Positions 26,118 through 36,000 of a stretch of DNA of 64,000 nt are shown in pieces. Position numbers and translations under genes: made by a program. Position 1 is the stretch's first letter. Each line of letters opens with the position of its first letter. The DNA is from Saprospiraceae bacterium (lineage in GTDB: Bacteria; Bacteroidota; Bacteroidia; Chitinophagales; Saprospiraceae). Location: the NCBI GenBank assembly GCA_022448955.1, contig JAKVCU010000004.1, forward strand, positions 1 to 64,000, read 5' to 3'. Below the pieces are notes generated by a model. That model was not told where the DNA came from. It saw only the letters and a program-made list of their open reading frames with translations, and searched no databases.

Positions 26118-27158
26118 CTATCTCCGAGGTTTATACTTAGAGGCATCTAAAATGGCTTGTGCATCTTTCTCTAAAATTAAATCATCAAGTGTATTTGCTG
26201 GATTACGTCGCATATAACTTTTAACAATCTGCCATCCAATCCAATTGGCAGTCCGACCTGGCGCTTCTGGAGGCATGCCTGGTGAACTTGGGCTATACTC
26301 CACTAATTTTCTAATATCCACCCAATCACTATTATATAATAGATTTTCTTTAAGAAAATACGCCCACATTTCCATTTCATTATTATTTAGCCATTCTACC
26401 TGAGTAGCAGTCATCTCCAAACGAATGCTATCAGGTGCAAAAGGCATAAACTGATCCAATAAATACAGTCTCTTACCATAATGAACCATATAGTCTAATA
26501 AACGATTCCCTTTGGGATCGCCAATTAGGTCATCTGCAATCAATCGCATAGACTTTTCTACTAGATGCTCTTTATTAAATGTACGGGTTAGATAGGCTGA
26601 GAAATTTGGATTTTGTGGAATGTATAAATGATAGGGATAATCCTCTCCAAGGAAAAAATCCAATCCTACAGCTATGGCGTCATCTTTGTAAATGAATTGA
26701 CCAATAGTATACTCCGACAGATAGGTGGTAATGCTAGGTACTACTTTATCAGGGAAATAATATTGATAAAACTGGAAGGCTTGCCTGTATTCTTTTAGGA
26801 TGTCATCCATATCAGGATAAACGACTAATACCGTATCATGCAACTTCCGAACACTTGGAAACTGCACAAAACCCTTAAGGAAGGCGGTATGTCCTTGAGG
26901 TGCTATTATGCTATCTTTTGATCGTAAAATCCGTTCAAAGAATATACGTGAAAAATCTGGGTATTTTGCTTCTATATCAGCTAACGCGCTTTCCATTTGA
27001 TTGGTATCACAAGCAAAAAGGTCTTTTTCGAACCTTCGAATATTTATATCGACTTGAATTTCTGAAACATCCGGGATGTTTTTTCGTTTTTCATTTTGGC
27101 AAGATGAAAAATAAATTAGTCCTAATAACAGAATGGGGTAAGCTTTTTTCCAACTCAT
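26118..27158 (-). CDS. gldB: Gliding motility lipoprotein GldB
   Basis: A 346-residue lipoprotein (lipobox FSSC, Cys20). The mature start contains the family-typical VDINIRRFEKDLFACD, followed by IEAKYPDFSRIFFERIL, YLSEYTIGQFIYKDDAIAVGLDFFLGEDYPY (YTIGQFIY, VGLDFFLGEDY) and a C-terminal PPEAPGRTANWIGWQIVKSYMRR. GldB is needed for gliding in Flavobacterium johnsoniae and is widespread even in non-gliding Bacteroidota. It fits with the T9SS substrates encoded at 45-54 kb. Confidence 0.93.
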   Translation of the reverse strand: MSWKKAYPILLLGLIYFSSCQNEKRKNIPDVSEIQVDINIRRFEKDLFACDTNQMESALADIEAKYPDFSRIFFERILRSKDSIIAPQGHTAFLKGFVQFPSVRKLHDTVLVVYPDMDDILKEYRQAFQFYQYYFPDKVVPSITTYLSEYTIGQFIYKDDAIAVGLDFFLGEDYPYHLYIPQNPNFSAYLTRTFNKEHLVEKSMRLIADDLIGDPKGNRLLDYMVHYGKRLYLLDQFMPFAPDSIRLEMTATQVEWLNNNEMEMWAYFLKENLLYNSDWVDIRKLVEYSPSSPGMPPEAPGRTANWIGWQIVKSYMRRNPANTLDDLILEKDAQAILDASKYKPRR

Positions 27159-27172
27159 TGTATCAATTCTTG

Positions 27173-27201
27173 TTGTTTTTAAATTACAACTGCTAAATTT
27201 G
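27173..27201 (+). promoter_or_regulatory. Candidate promoter for the outer-membrane protein gene
   Basis: TTG (27173-27175), 18-bp spacer, TAAATTTG (27194-27201), a perfect TAnnTTTG. It lies in the gldB-OMP divergent gap and implies a leader of about 230 nt before 27440. Confidence 0.35.
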
Positions 27202-27439
27202 TGCCCGAATAAAGGGAAAAGTGTTTCTTTTTGCCCAAACGCTTTCTAAATAGCTAGAATAATTCTAACATTTATACCACTTCAGGAGTAATCACCGTTG
27301 GGTATGATGCAGTCACTGCCCTTCATATTTAGTTGATAAGTAATAAAAATTTACTTTTTGTGCTAAAAGTTAGTAATCAACTGTAAAGGAAATAAAAATC
27401 AAAACTTCAACATCTATTCCTGAATCAAAAAACTTATGA

Positions 27440-28204
27440 ATGATGAAAAAAATTGTAAGTATTGCCATCTTTTTGAGCGTACTCGTTCAATTTAGTTTTG
27501 CGCAAGTTCAAGGGGACAAAAGATTCGGCTTTCAGTTGAGTCCAACCTTCAACTGGATGTCCGCTGATGATAATAAAATTAATCCAAGTGGAACACTGAT
27601 TGGTTTAAAACTAGGGATGCTTTCCGAATGGTACTTTAGTGATAATTATGCAGTAACATCTGGCCTTGGTTTCTCTTTTAATACCGGTGGGACACTTCTA
27701 TTCGAAGAGGCAGGTCGATTTTGGACACAGTCTGACGTTCCAGAAAACGCTTACAACAATACAGATGTAGGTAATGCTTTTGCTCCTCAAACGAAGCTCA
27801 AGTATAGCCTACAATACGTAGAAATTCCAATCGGTTTAAAAATGAAAGTGGGTGAAATTGCCGAAAAAGAATTTTCATATTTCCTAGAGCCATTCCTTGC
27901 ATTAGGTATTCGTACACAAGCAAGAGGAACGATCGAAGGCGGAGGGGATGATGCGGAAAGTATCAATATCCGAGAAGATGTAAACCTAATAAACCTTTCT
28001 TGGGGTATCGGAGCAGGTGCCGAATACGGACTAAATGACCAAACCAGCCTTATTGCTGGCCTAGGGGTTCAAATTGGCTTTGCTGATGCAACAGATGATG
28101 ATGGTGGAAAAATTATCGAAACCGTAACTCCACTAACAGAGTCAGATGAAGATTCAAAAGGAACCATTAATGCCATTATTTTAAAAATTGGTATTATGTT
28201 TTAG
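27440..28204 (+). CDS. Outer-membrane beta-barrel protein (porin family/PorT-like)
   Basis: A 254-residue exported protein: signal peptide with cleavage near FSFAQ-V, then amphipathic strands typical of an eight-stranded OMP_b-brl_2 barrel (FGFQLSPTFNWMS, LIGLKLGMLSEWYF, YAVTSGLGFSF, LQYVEIPIGLKMKVG, GIGAGAEYGL, LIAGLGVQIGF) ending in a final strand NAIILKIGIMF with the terminal aromatic residue needed for BAM insertion. Start 27440 or 27443 (tandem ATGs). It has its own terminator. Specific function is unknown; the PorT resemblance is structural only. Confidence 0.82.
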   Translation: MMKKIVSIAIFLSVLVQFSFAQVQGDKRFGFQLSPTFNWMSADDNKINPSGTLIGLKLGMLSEWYFSDNYAVTSGLGFSFNTGGTLLFEEAGRFWTQSDVPENAYNNTDVGNAFAPQTKLKYSLQYVEIPIGLKMKVGEIAEKEFSYFLEPFLALGIRTQARGTIEGGGDDAESINIREDVNLINLSWGIGAGAEYGLNDQTSLIAGLGVQIGFADATDDDGGKIIETVTPLTESDEDSKGTINAIILKIGIMF

Positions 28205-28234
28205 TAAATCCTTGAATATCATAGATTTTTAAGC

Positions 28235-28275
28235 AAAAAAGGTGTGCTAGACTTAGTCTACATGCCTTTTTTTTT
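28235..28275 (+). terminator. Terminator of the beta-barrel gene
   Basis: AAAAAAGG pairs with CCTTTTTT, with an inner TAGAC-TTA-GTCTA stem, followed by nine T residues. It abuts the nadC -7 element. Confidence 0.85.
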
Positions 28276-28282
28276 AACTTTG
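28275..28282 (+). promoter_or_regulatory. Candidate -7 promoter element of nadC
   Basis: TAACTTTG followed by CGG, 16 bp before the nadC ATG, so the leader would be very short. It begins at the last T of the preceding terminator. Confidence 0.45.
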
Positions 28283-28297
28283 CGGAAATTTTTTTAA

Positions 28298-29176
28298 ATG
28301 AATCAAATTATGGTAAATATTCCTGCAGAATACAAAACCTTATTAGAGCAATTTGTAACCCAAGCATTAGCAGAAGATGTTGGAGAAGGCGATCATACCT
28401 CCTTGGCTTGCATCCCATCAGAGGCAAGAAATAAAGCCGTATTGAAGGTGAAAGATGAAGGTGTGATCGCAGGAATCGCAGTAGCAGAATATATTTTGAA
28501 AAGAGTGGATCCAAGCGCTACTTTTACACCAAAATTAGAAGATGGCGCAGCTGTTTCTTTTGGGGATATCGCCTTTGAGGTAGAAGCAAATGCACAAGCA
28601 TTGCTTAAGGCAGAACGTATTCTTCTAAATACTATGCAACGTATGAGTGGTATTGCAACATTAAGCAATCGTTTCCACTTCGAAATAGAAGACCTAAAGG
28701 CTAAAGTCTTAGATACACGTAAAACCACGCCCCTTATTCGATTTATTGAAAAATGGGCAGTAAAATTAGGAGGGTGCGAAAACTATCGTTTTGGTTTATA
28801 CGATTGGATCATGATAAAAGATAACCATATCGATGCATGTGGAGGTATTAGCGCAGCTATTGATCGTGCACAAGCCTATCTGAAAGAAAATAATCTAAAG
28901 CTCAATATCACCATAGAAGTAAGGAATTTAGTAGAATTATATGAAGTGCTTGAAAAAGGGGGGGTCACTAGAATTATGTTGGATAACTTTGAATTGCCCA
29001 TCCTCCATGAAGCTGTTCAAGTCATCAATGGCCGTTTTGAAACGGAAGCCTCTGGTGGTGTGAATATCCACAATGTTAGAGCTGTGGCTCAAGCAGGCGT
29101 AGACTATGTATCCGTAGGTGCACTTACTCACTCAGCAACAGGATTTGACTTAAGTCTTAAAGTCGTAAAAGACTAA
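28298..29176 (+). CDS. nadC: Nicotinate-nucleotide pyrophosphorylase (carboxylating)
   Basis: A 292-residue quinolinate phosphoribosyltransferase in de novo NAD synthesis. Motifs: ALAEDVGEGDHTS (about 23-35), AERILLNTMQRMSGIAT (about 105-121), LDTRKTTPLIRFIEKWAV with the substrate-binding Arg/Lys (about 135-152), GGCENYRFGLYD, MIKDNH (about 171-176), and the C-terminal ASGGVNIHNVR and YVSVGALTHS. Length is normal. It has its own promoter-like site and stands alone. Confidence 0.97.
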   Translation: MNQIMVNIPAEYKTLLEQFVTQALAEDVGEGDHTSLACIPSEARNKAVLKVKDEGVIAGIAVAEYILKRVDPSATFTPKLEDGAAVSFGDIAFEVEANAQALLKAERILLNTMQRMSGIATLSNRFHFEIEDLKAKVLDTRKTTPLIRFIEKWAVKLGGCENYRFGLYDWIMIKDNHIDACGGISAAIDRAQAYLKENNLKLNITIEVRNLVELYEVLEKGGVTRIMLDNFELPILHEAVQVINGRFETEASGGVNIHNVRAVAQAGVDYVSVGALTHSATGFDLSLKVVKD

Positions 29177-29337
29177 TATGCTCTTGTATATTTATTCATT
29201 GAGCTTGCTGGCATACCTATAATGGTGCATGTTGTGAATCGAAAATAAATGGCAGTGTCATAGGATAAAAATGAACTGGAGTGGTCAGCTAAAGGACCTC
29301 ATCTGAGTACTGATGCTTTGCTTGCCATTCTGATTAG

Positions 29338-29437
29338 TTGGGGTAAGCTTATCTTGAATTGGGATCGAAAGAAAAAACATAGAAGAGTTTTCTAGAAATG
29401 GATTACAATTGGAAGGAATTAGGTGAACTTACCCCAA
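29338..29437. repeat. ~100 bp element with 10-bp terminal inverted repeats
   Basis: TTGGGGTAAG (29338-29347) and its exact complement CTTACCCCAA (29428-29437); similarity between arms continues for about 9 more bases with mismatches. It is MITE-sized. No other copy was noticed. Confidence 0.35.
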
Positions 29438-29829
29438 AAAAATTACATCAGCCATCAAAGCCATATTGTCATGGCTATTGTCGCAATTTCAAGCTGCCAG
29501 CAGGCACGGTTTCGAGCAGGCTACTTAAACTGTTGATGAAGTGCAATAAATACAAAAAAAGAACTTTATGGAAACCTTGCTACCGTAAATATAATCTTAC
29601 CCTTCCTGTAAACTTTATGTCCAATAAAATTATAAATAAGTTATTTAAAAATATATCTTGCTCGCCATAAACAAATCTTCAAGTATAAAATTCTTCAGCT
29701 TTTTTAGCTTTATCTAGACGGATAACGCCTAAAAAAAGCCTCTTTTGCGCGCTCTAGCTGTTGTATGCAATTGGCAACATGCTTTTTGAATAGCTTCAAA
29801 ATTTTAAAGAAACCCCTTTCGAAAAGTAT

Positions 29830-29872
29830 GTTCTTAACTATTCTATGAATAATTAATAATAACAGTTAGAAC
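29830..29872 (+). promoter_or_regulatory. Inverted repeat directly before the acetyltransferase ATG
   Basis: GTTCTTAACT (29830-29839) pairs with AGTTAGAAC (29864-29872) with one bulge; the right arm touches the ATG at 29873. It could be an operator or an RNA hairpin limiting ribosome access. Confidence 0.35.
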
Positions 29873-30418
29873 ATGAAAGTTGAAAAGACAAACTATCTTA
29901 TTCGGAGAGCAGTAGAAAGTGATTTTGAGCAGGTTTTTGAAATATGGCTAGAAAATCAAAGGACAGCCATAGGAACGGAAGGAGTTATAGATAATTCTAA
30001 AGCCAAAATACATCTAAAAAAATTATTTGATATTGAGGAGCCCTGTTTTTTTTTCATTGTAGCTGAAGATGAACATAATAAGATACTTGGTTGGCAGAGT
30101 TGTCTACCTTTTGGAAATAATCCTAACTATTATAATGAACAGGGAGAATCGAGTACTTATGTCAGAAAAGAATACTGGAACGAGGGAGTGGGGTACAAGC
30201 TTTTTAAAGCGATCTTAGAAATGTTACCCATGACATCTATCAAAATCCTATTCGGTAAAATTATTTCCTCAAATGCAGTAATGATCAAAATTGCAAAAGA
30301 ACTTGGTTGTGTTGAAATTGGGATGATCCAGAAATCTATAAAAAGGAATCAAACACCTAGGATAATGTTGTTGTATTATAATGTGCCTGAACCAGTTGAA
30401 TCAAATTCGTGTGCTTAA
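29873..30418 (+). CDS. GNAT-family acetyltransferase (phosphinothricin acetyltransferase-like)
   Basis: A 181-residue acetyltransferase. YLIRRAVESDFEQVFEIW (about 8-25) is the usual N-terminal strand-helix; the acetyl-CoA loop is YVRKEYWNEGVGYKLF (about 98-113, W-N-E-G-V-G); the C-terminal SSNAVMIKIAKELGCVEIG matches motif B. Pat/Bar-type enzymes acetylate amino acid-like or amine substrates. It stands alone between two repeat-rich noncoding stretches, with an AT-rich 5' part. Substrate unknown. Confidence 0.82.
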   Translation: MKVEKTNYLIRRAVESDFEQVFEIWLENQRTAIGTEGVIDNSKAKIHLKKLFDIEEPCFFFIVAEDEHNKILGWQSCLPFGNNPNYYNEQGESSTYVRKEYWNEGVGYKLFKAILEMLPMTSIKILFGKIISSNAVMIKIAKELGCVEIGMIQKSIKRNQTPRIMLLYYNVPEPVESNSCA

Positions 30419-30464
30419 TGGGGCCCATTTTGAATGCTTTATTTGTATCTAAATCAAAGATGCT

Positions 30465-30641
30465 TAAGCGGCTATACAAAATTGCTTGTATAATAAAATT
30501 GTCCCTTCGAAAATTACAAGTAACTGACGATAGGAAAGTTACGCATGGTTTTTGAAGGGACGCTAAAACCTGTCTGCCTATGGCTGAATTTTATTGTACC
30601 AATTTCAGCCAGAGGCTGACAGGTTCTAGCCTAACTACTTA
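30465..30641 (+). repeat. Dispersed palindromic repeat, copy 4 (long form)
   Basis: Same core as copy 3 (GTCCCTTCGAAAATTA ... GGTTTTTGAAGGGAC) with the nested hairpin CCTGTCTGCCTATGGCTGAA paired with TTCAGCCAGAGGCTGACAGG (18 of 20), and the same end TTCTAGCCTAACTACTTA. Nearly identical to copy 3 in the core over about 100 bp. Confidence 0.85.
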
Positions 30642-30706
30642 GGAGTGCAAAACAATACCATTCTACAATCACACTTGCCGTTATGGATAAATGGATTAGG
30701 TTAATC

Positions 30707-30740
30707 TTTTTGGGATCATTTGGGTTTATTACTACTTTTG
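30707..30740 (+). promoter_or_regulatory. Candidate promoter of trhO
   Basis: TTTTTG (30707-30712), 20-bp spacer, TACTTTTG (30733-30740) followed by CAG, matching the Bacteroidota consensus at both elements. The predicted leader is about 80 nt. Confidence 0.5.
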
Positions 30741-30766
30741 CAGTTCTATTCCAATGGGGATAGATC

Positions 30767-30815
30767 GGTACGGGAAGCAGCAAGCCTGCAACTTGCCCGT
30801 GATTTCTAAAGTACC
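30767..30815 (+). promoter_or_regulatory. Foldable trhO 5' leader
   Basis: GGTAC (30767-30771) pairs with GTACC (30811-30815) just before the start codon; inside, CGGG/CCCG and CAAG/CTTG form one stem, while GCAG/CTGC (30777-30780, 30786-30789) forms a mutually exclusive one. It does not match a riboswitch class I know. Confidence 0.3.
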
Positions 30816-30826
30816 AAATTTTAAAA

Positions 30827-31873
30827 ATGGCAAAATTGTACAACCGCGTTAATAGCGACGAGCTAAAACGCCTACTCTTGGAAAGTGATGAATCAAGGGT
30901 AACACTATCCTTTTACCAATATCATCACATTGAAGATCCTCAAAGTTTCAGAGATCAGATCTATAAAGACTGGTCTGCGCTGGGGGTTTTTGGACGTATC
31001 TACGTTTCTTTTGAAGGAATTAATGGACAAATTTCTGTTCCTGCAAATCAATTTGAATCCTTCAAAGAAGCGATGTATGCTGTCCCATTCTTAAATGGCA
31101 TTCGCCTGAATATTGCGATCGAAGATGATGGCAAGTCTTTCTACAAACTCAAAATTAAGGTTAGAAAGAAGATCGTAGCTGATGGCTTAGATGATAAAAG
31201 CTTTGATGTTACCAAGCGTGGAAAACACTTGGATGCTAAAGAAGTGAATGAACTGCTAGCAAAAGATGAAACCTTGATTGTTGATATGCGCAATCATTAC
31301 GAAAGTGAAGTTGGTTACTTCGAAGGCGCTATCTGCCCGGATGTAGAGACCTTCCGTGAAGCACTACCTGTAGTGGAAGATATGCTCCAAAAGGATAAAG
31401 ATAAAGACATTATCATGTACTGCACTGGCGGTATTCGTTGTGAAAAAGCAAGTGCATATTACCTTCATAAAGGCTTTGATAACGTATATATGGTCAATGG
31501 AGGAATCATTGAATATGCGCGTCAATGTGATGAACAGGGTTTACCTAACAAGTTTATTGGTAAAAACTTTGTATTTGATGAGCGTATGGGGGAGCGTATT
31601 TCTGATGAAGTCGTTGCCAAATGCCATCAGTGTGGAAAGCCATGTGATACACACGTCAACTGCGCTAATGATGCCTGCCACATTCTCTTCATCCAATGCG
31701 ATGAATGTGCAGAAAAATATCAAAGTTGTTGTTCTGTAAAATGTTCAGATTTTATTCGTTTACCGCAAGGAGAACAAGATAAGCTGAAAGGAACGATCAA
31801 ATTCAACGGAACCTTATTTGGAAAAGGTCGCTATAAAGCTTTTCACAAGGATGAGGGTCTTGTAATGGAATAA
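30827..31873 (+). CDS. trhO: tRNA uridine(34) hydroxylase, rhodanese-type
   Basis: A 348-residue YceA/TrhO protein that forms 5-hydroxyuridine at tRNA position 34. The N-terminal ferredoxin-like UPF0176 domain includes [15 protein letters not shown] (about 57-70); the rhodanese domain has [12 protein letters not shown] and the active-site loop [12 protein letters not shown] with catalytic C199; the C-terminal cysteine-rich part ([29 protein letters not shown]) probably binds zinc. Length and motif order match the family. Monocistronic. Confidence 0.95.
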   Translation: MAKLYNRVNSDELKRLLLESDESRVTLSFYQYHHIEDPQSFRDQIYKDWSALGVFGRIYVSFEGINGQISVPANQFESFKEAMYAVPFLNGIRLNIAIEDDGKSFYKLKIKVRKKIVADGLDDKSFDVTKRGKHLDAKEVNELLAKDETLIVDMRNHYESEVGYFEGAICPDVETFREALPVVEDMLQKDKDKDIIMYCTGGIRCEKASAYYLHKGFDNVYMVNGGIIEYARQCDEQGLPNKFIGKNFVFDERMGERISDEVVAKCHQCGKPCDTHVNCANDACHILFIQCDECAEKYQSCCSVKCSDFIRLPQGEQDKLKGTIKFNGTLFGKGRYKAFHKDEGLVME

Positions 31874-31876
31874 AAA

Positions 31877-31919
31877 TGTAGCCGTTGTATTAAGTTTTAA
31901 ACTTAACGCAACGGCTACA
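31877..31919 (+). terminator. Long perfect hairpin after trhO
   Basis: TGTAGCCGTTG pairs exactly with CAACGGCTACA, and TTAAGTTT with AAACTTAA, interrupted by TA/CG. It starts 4 bp after the stop. No T-run follows, but the stem strength makes a terminator or stabiliser role likely. Confidence 0.7.
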
Positions 31920-32136
31920 AAACTAAAGGTATAAGTTCCCTGTTTTCAGCTTTCCTCTAAAACTATAGACCGTGGATCATCTTCCTTTTTCTAAGAAAGT
32001 ACATCAGTGATCTAGCGGATCATTAATCATATTTCTACAACTTTTTTCTTCTTTAGGCTTCTAGCTTTAGCTAAATGGTTGGGTTTTAGTGCTTAATTAA
32101 CTAAATTAGAACACAAAACGAAAAAACAACCAGCTT

Positions 32137-33054
32137 ATGCGTTTCTTGATTATCCTCCTTTGCATATGGCTTAGTTCCATACTCGCATCTGCCCAATCGA
32201 AAGCCAAACTATCCATCCAGCCAAATGATCATATTGTTTTTATCGGCAATACATTCGCAGAGCGAATGCAGCACTTCGGGTATTTCGAAACGCTTTTTCA
32301 ACTCCAATACCCAGAGGCAAAATTACAATTCCGCAATATGGGATGGAGCGCAGATGAGCCTCAGCTCCAACCCCGGCCACTCCATTTTGGCCCACAAAAT
32401 GAACACCTCACCAATGCACAAGCAGGTGTTATTTTCCTTTGCTTTGGTATGAATGAATCTTACCAAGGAGCAGATGGTCTAACAAGTTATATCCAAAATC
32501 TGCAAACACGGATTCGTAACTTAAAAAGTCAGCGATTTAATGGAAAAACTGCTCCTCGCTTAGTCTTAGTTTCTCCAATCGCTCATGAAAAAATAGCAAA
32601 ACTCCGACTTGATCCAACAATGCACAACCAACAATTACAACTGTATACGGCGAGCATGAAACAACTAGCCTTACAAGAAAATATCACTTTCATCAATCTA
32701 TTTGACGAAAGTCAAAAGCTCTTCAGTGCTGATCAAAAGAACTATACTATTAACGGCATACATCTTACAGATGAAGGTTATCAGAAAGTGGCGATAATGA
32801 TGATGAATGAATTGCAATTAGCCAATCAGGAAGCAATAAATTGGGGAAATTTACAAGCACTCCGAGAACTTATTGTTGAAAAAAATCGCCAATTTTTCTT
32901 TCGATGGCGACCCGTAAATAGTGAGTATATTTTTGGGAGAAGAAAAGAACCTTTTGGGGTAGAAAACTTCCCTGGTGAAATGGAAATGATTGATCAAATC
33001 CTTGAAGATTTAGATCAACAAATTTGGTCAACAGTTTCGGCTCTAAAATCCTAA
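32137..33054 (+). CDS. SGNH/GDSL hydrolase-like secreted protein with altered catalytic residues
   Basis: A 305-residue exported protein (signal peptide to about residue 20, ILASAQ-S). The SGNH layout is visible: block I IVFIGNTFAERM, block III FGMNESYQG (N106) and block V INGIHLTDEGY (H209). The nucleophile serine position in GDS(L) is T39 and the block V aspartate is N206, so the usual Ser-His-Asp set is not intact. Related proteins next to PVC-type propeller dehydrogenases share the GNT-type block. It is the first gene of a three-gene operon, 3 bp before the next start. It may bind carbohydrate rather than hydrolyse esters. Confidence 0.75.
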   Translation: MRFLIILLCIWLSSILASAQSKAKLSIQPNDHIVFIGNTFAERMQHFGYFETLFQLQYPEAKLQFRNMGWSADEPQLQPRPLHFGPQNEHLTNAQAGVIFLCFGMNESYQGADGLTSYIQNLQTRIRNLKSQRFNGKTAPRLVLVSPIAHEKIAKLRLDPTMHNQQLQLYTASMKQLALQENITFINLFDESQKLFSADQKNYTINGIHLTDEGYQKVAIMMMNELQLANQEAINWGNLQALRELIVEKNRQFFFRWRPVNSEYIFGRRKEPFGVENFPGEMEMIDQILEDLDQQIWSTVSALKS

Positions 33055-33057
33055 AAG

Positions 33058-36000
33058 ATGAAAAAGAATAACTTCCTTATACTTACCCTTTTAATTGGGA
33101 CCTTGCTCCTTTTTGGGGGCACCTACATCTATATGCAATTCTTCCAAATCAATAATATTGGCTATAAAGCTAATTTGGCAGAACTGGAAATGCGCCGCCA
33201 GTTTCAATTGGAAGAAGGCTATTCCGCCAACCTTTTTGCCTCTGAAAAAGATTTTGACCTAGGTAATGTGATGTCCATGACCTTTGATAGCAAAGGGCGG
33301 CTTTGGGCTTTGACGATGCCAACTTACCCTCATTATTATCCAGGCGAAGAACCTCACGATAAGTTATTAATTTTGGAAGATACAGACGGCGACGGCAAAG
33401 CCGACAAGCAAACCATCTTTGCAGATAGCCTTTATTTGCCAACTGGTTTCGAACTAGGCGAAGATGGTGTTTTTGTGGCGCAGCAATCTGATCTACTTTT
33501 CTTGAAAGATACAAATGGTGATGATCGTGCAGATGTCAAAGAGATCATCCTTCATGGATTTGGTACAGAGGATAGCCATCACTCTAATAGTGCATTTGAA
33601 TGGGGACCTGATGGGGCATTATATTTCCATGTGGGTGTGTTTTTTCACTCCCAAATTGAAACACCTTATGGCCCAGTACGCGTAAATGATGGAGCAACTT
33701 TCCGTTATCATCCTAAGATGATGCATTTAGAGGTATATACTTCCTACCCTTATGCCAATCCTTGGGGGCAGGTATTTGATCAATGGGGAAATCATTTTAT
33801 TGCGGATGCGAGTGGCGGTGCGAATTATTTTGCCAATCCAATGTCTGGGCGAATGGCTTACGGCCAAAAGCACAAAGGAATGAAAGTGTTTACTAGTGTT
33901 GTTCGCCCTACTTGTGGGGTAGAGTTTCTAAAAAGCAGACATTTTCCAGAAGAGGTGCAGGGGCTATTCTTGGTCAATAATAATATTGGATTTCAAGGGA
34001 TCAAGCAACATCAAGTTTTTGAAAAAGAAGCAGGGTTCGAATCAGAAGACCTAGGCTCTTTTTTGCAATCAAGCAATCCTAACTTTAGACCAGTTGATCT
34101 TCAAATTGGACCGGACGGGGCATTATACGTCGTCGATTGGTACAATCCACTGATCGGACATATGCAACATTCCATGCGTGATAGTATGCGCGATCAATCG
34201 CATGGCCGTATCTGGCGTATTACTTATAATGATAAACGCTTACTGGAAGCACAGGATTTGTCCAAAGAGAGTATTAACAACTTACTCGCATTACTCGATA
34301 CTTATGAAGACAGAGTAAAGTATCGTGCAAGAAGAGCGCTATGGCAGCGTCCAAAGGATGAGGTTTTAGCGGCTGTCGCCAAATGGCGAGAGCAGCAAAA
34401 AGCAGAGCGTTTGCTGCTTGAGGCCCTTTGGTTACACCAAGCATTTGACCAACCAAATGTAGACTTATTGAAGGTTTTGCTAGAAGCAAAAGAAGAAAAA
34501 GTGCGAGCCGCAGCAGTAAAAATACTACGCTATTGGAAAGCAGACGTACCTGATGCGCTGACTTATTTAGCGAAAGCGATAGCCGATGATTCGCCTAGCG
34601 TTCGCATGGAAGCAGTAGTAGCGCTCACTTATTTCGAAAGTGCAGAAGCAGTCGAACTTTGCCTAAAAGCCAACCAGCTACCCAAAGATTATTACTTAGA
34701 TTATTCCATTACAGAGTCCCTTCGGTACCTACGTCCCTATTGGCAGGAAGCTTTGCAAACGAATCCAGCTTATGTGGATGAAATCAGTGGAGGGAAAGCT
34801 CAACTTTATACCATGCTCAATGAGCAAGAGCTTTTAGCACTACCTTCTAATGAAGCCCTTTTATTGACTTTAATCAAGCGATTTAACACCTCTTCAGAAA
34901 CTAGAAACACAGCGCTTCAGCAACTGGCAACTCTCAAACAAACCTCGGAAGCAGCTACGCTACTTTATGCCCTAGAACAATTGGAAGATGCTAATTTATT
35001 GGAAGAACATCCACTGGTAGAGAAAATAATGGCCATGCCGAAAGAAGATTTAAAGCAGTATGAAAATCAGCTTTTAGCTATTGCTCAATCTCATCTTAGT
35101 CCTACTATTCAGAAGATTGCAACTGCTTTATTAGCCAATATCAGAAATGAAGCTCCTGCTCAAATTGCTCAAAAGCAAGTTCTTCAAAGTATTAGATGGA
35201 TGGAAGATGGAACAAGGATAAAGTTATTCCCAATGCTAAGTGGAATTATCAAAGGCAATACGGATAGCTTAAAAGTCGATGCTATAGAAGCATTAGCTTT
35301 CTTACCTGGCTTACAGACAGAAAAGGCAGAAATCATTTTACCAATTATACAAGATACTTCCTTATTAGCTTCCACTACTTTCGCTCTACAAAGTATCTAC
35401 CTTGATCAATTAAATACTGATCAGCAAATTGGTTTAAATCAACAGCTCAGCAAGATTGCAAAACAGATACCATTGGAAGCGCGAGATCAAGCAGCATTTA
35501 CAGGGGTGGTTGAAATTCTAGACTTACTCCAACCGCTTCTCCCTAAAAAAGAGCAAGAGGAACAAATACAACTTCTGCAATCCCTTGAACTACAAGAAGT
35601 CAGTATTGCTACTATACTCTCTAGGATGGTCTATAATAAAGAAGAAATCATCGTCGAAGCAGGAAAACCAGTTAAAATCACTTTGAAAAATCCAGATGTG
35701 ATGCCTCACAATCTGGTGATTGGTACACCTGGTAGCCTAGAAGCACTCGGTAAAGCAGCCGATGATATGGTAAAAGAAACAGATGCAGAGCAAAGACAAT
35801 ATATTCCGGATAATGAAAGTGTGCTGTTTTATACGCCTTTGGTTCCACAGCATCAATCCTATGATTTGTATTTTACAGCTCCCGAGAAGGTAGGGAATTA
35901 TCCATTCCTCTGTACTTTCCCTGGGCATTGGTCTTTAATGAATGGGGTAATTAAGGTAGTGGAAGATATGGGGAATTCGAATAATAGCAATCAAAAGCGT

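Larger units (their letters stand above)
29177..29872. other. Noncoding stretch with inverted repeats
   Basis: 696 bp without a convincing gene. A 90-codon frame at 29398-29670 has no recognisable features and starts inside an inverted-repeat element (29338-29437). A CTGCCAGCAGGCAC segment near 29490 resembles the CCTGCCGGCAGGC word of repeat copy 1. Confidence 0.5.
30419..30826. other. Region upstream of trhO
   Basis: 408 bp containing repeat copy 4 (30465-30641), a good promoter-like site (30707-30740) and a foldable leader (30767-30815). No gene seen. Confidence 0.55.

Noticed and set aside
29398-29670. 90-codon frame before the acetyltransferase
   Set aside because: Begins within an inverted-repeat element; Lys/Cys-rich composition without domain features; no promoter or terminator support.
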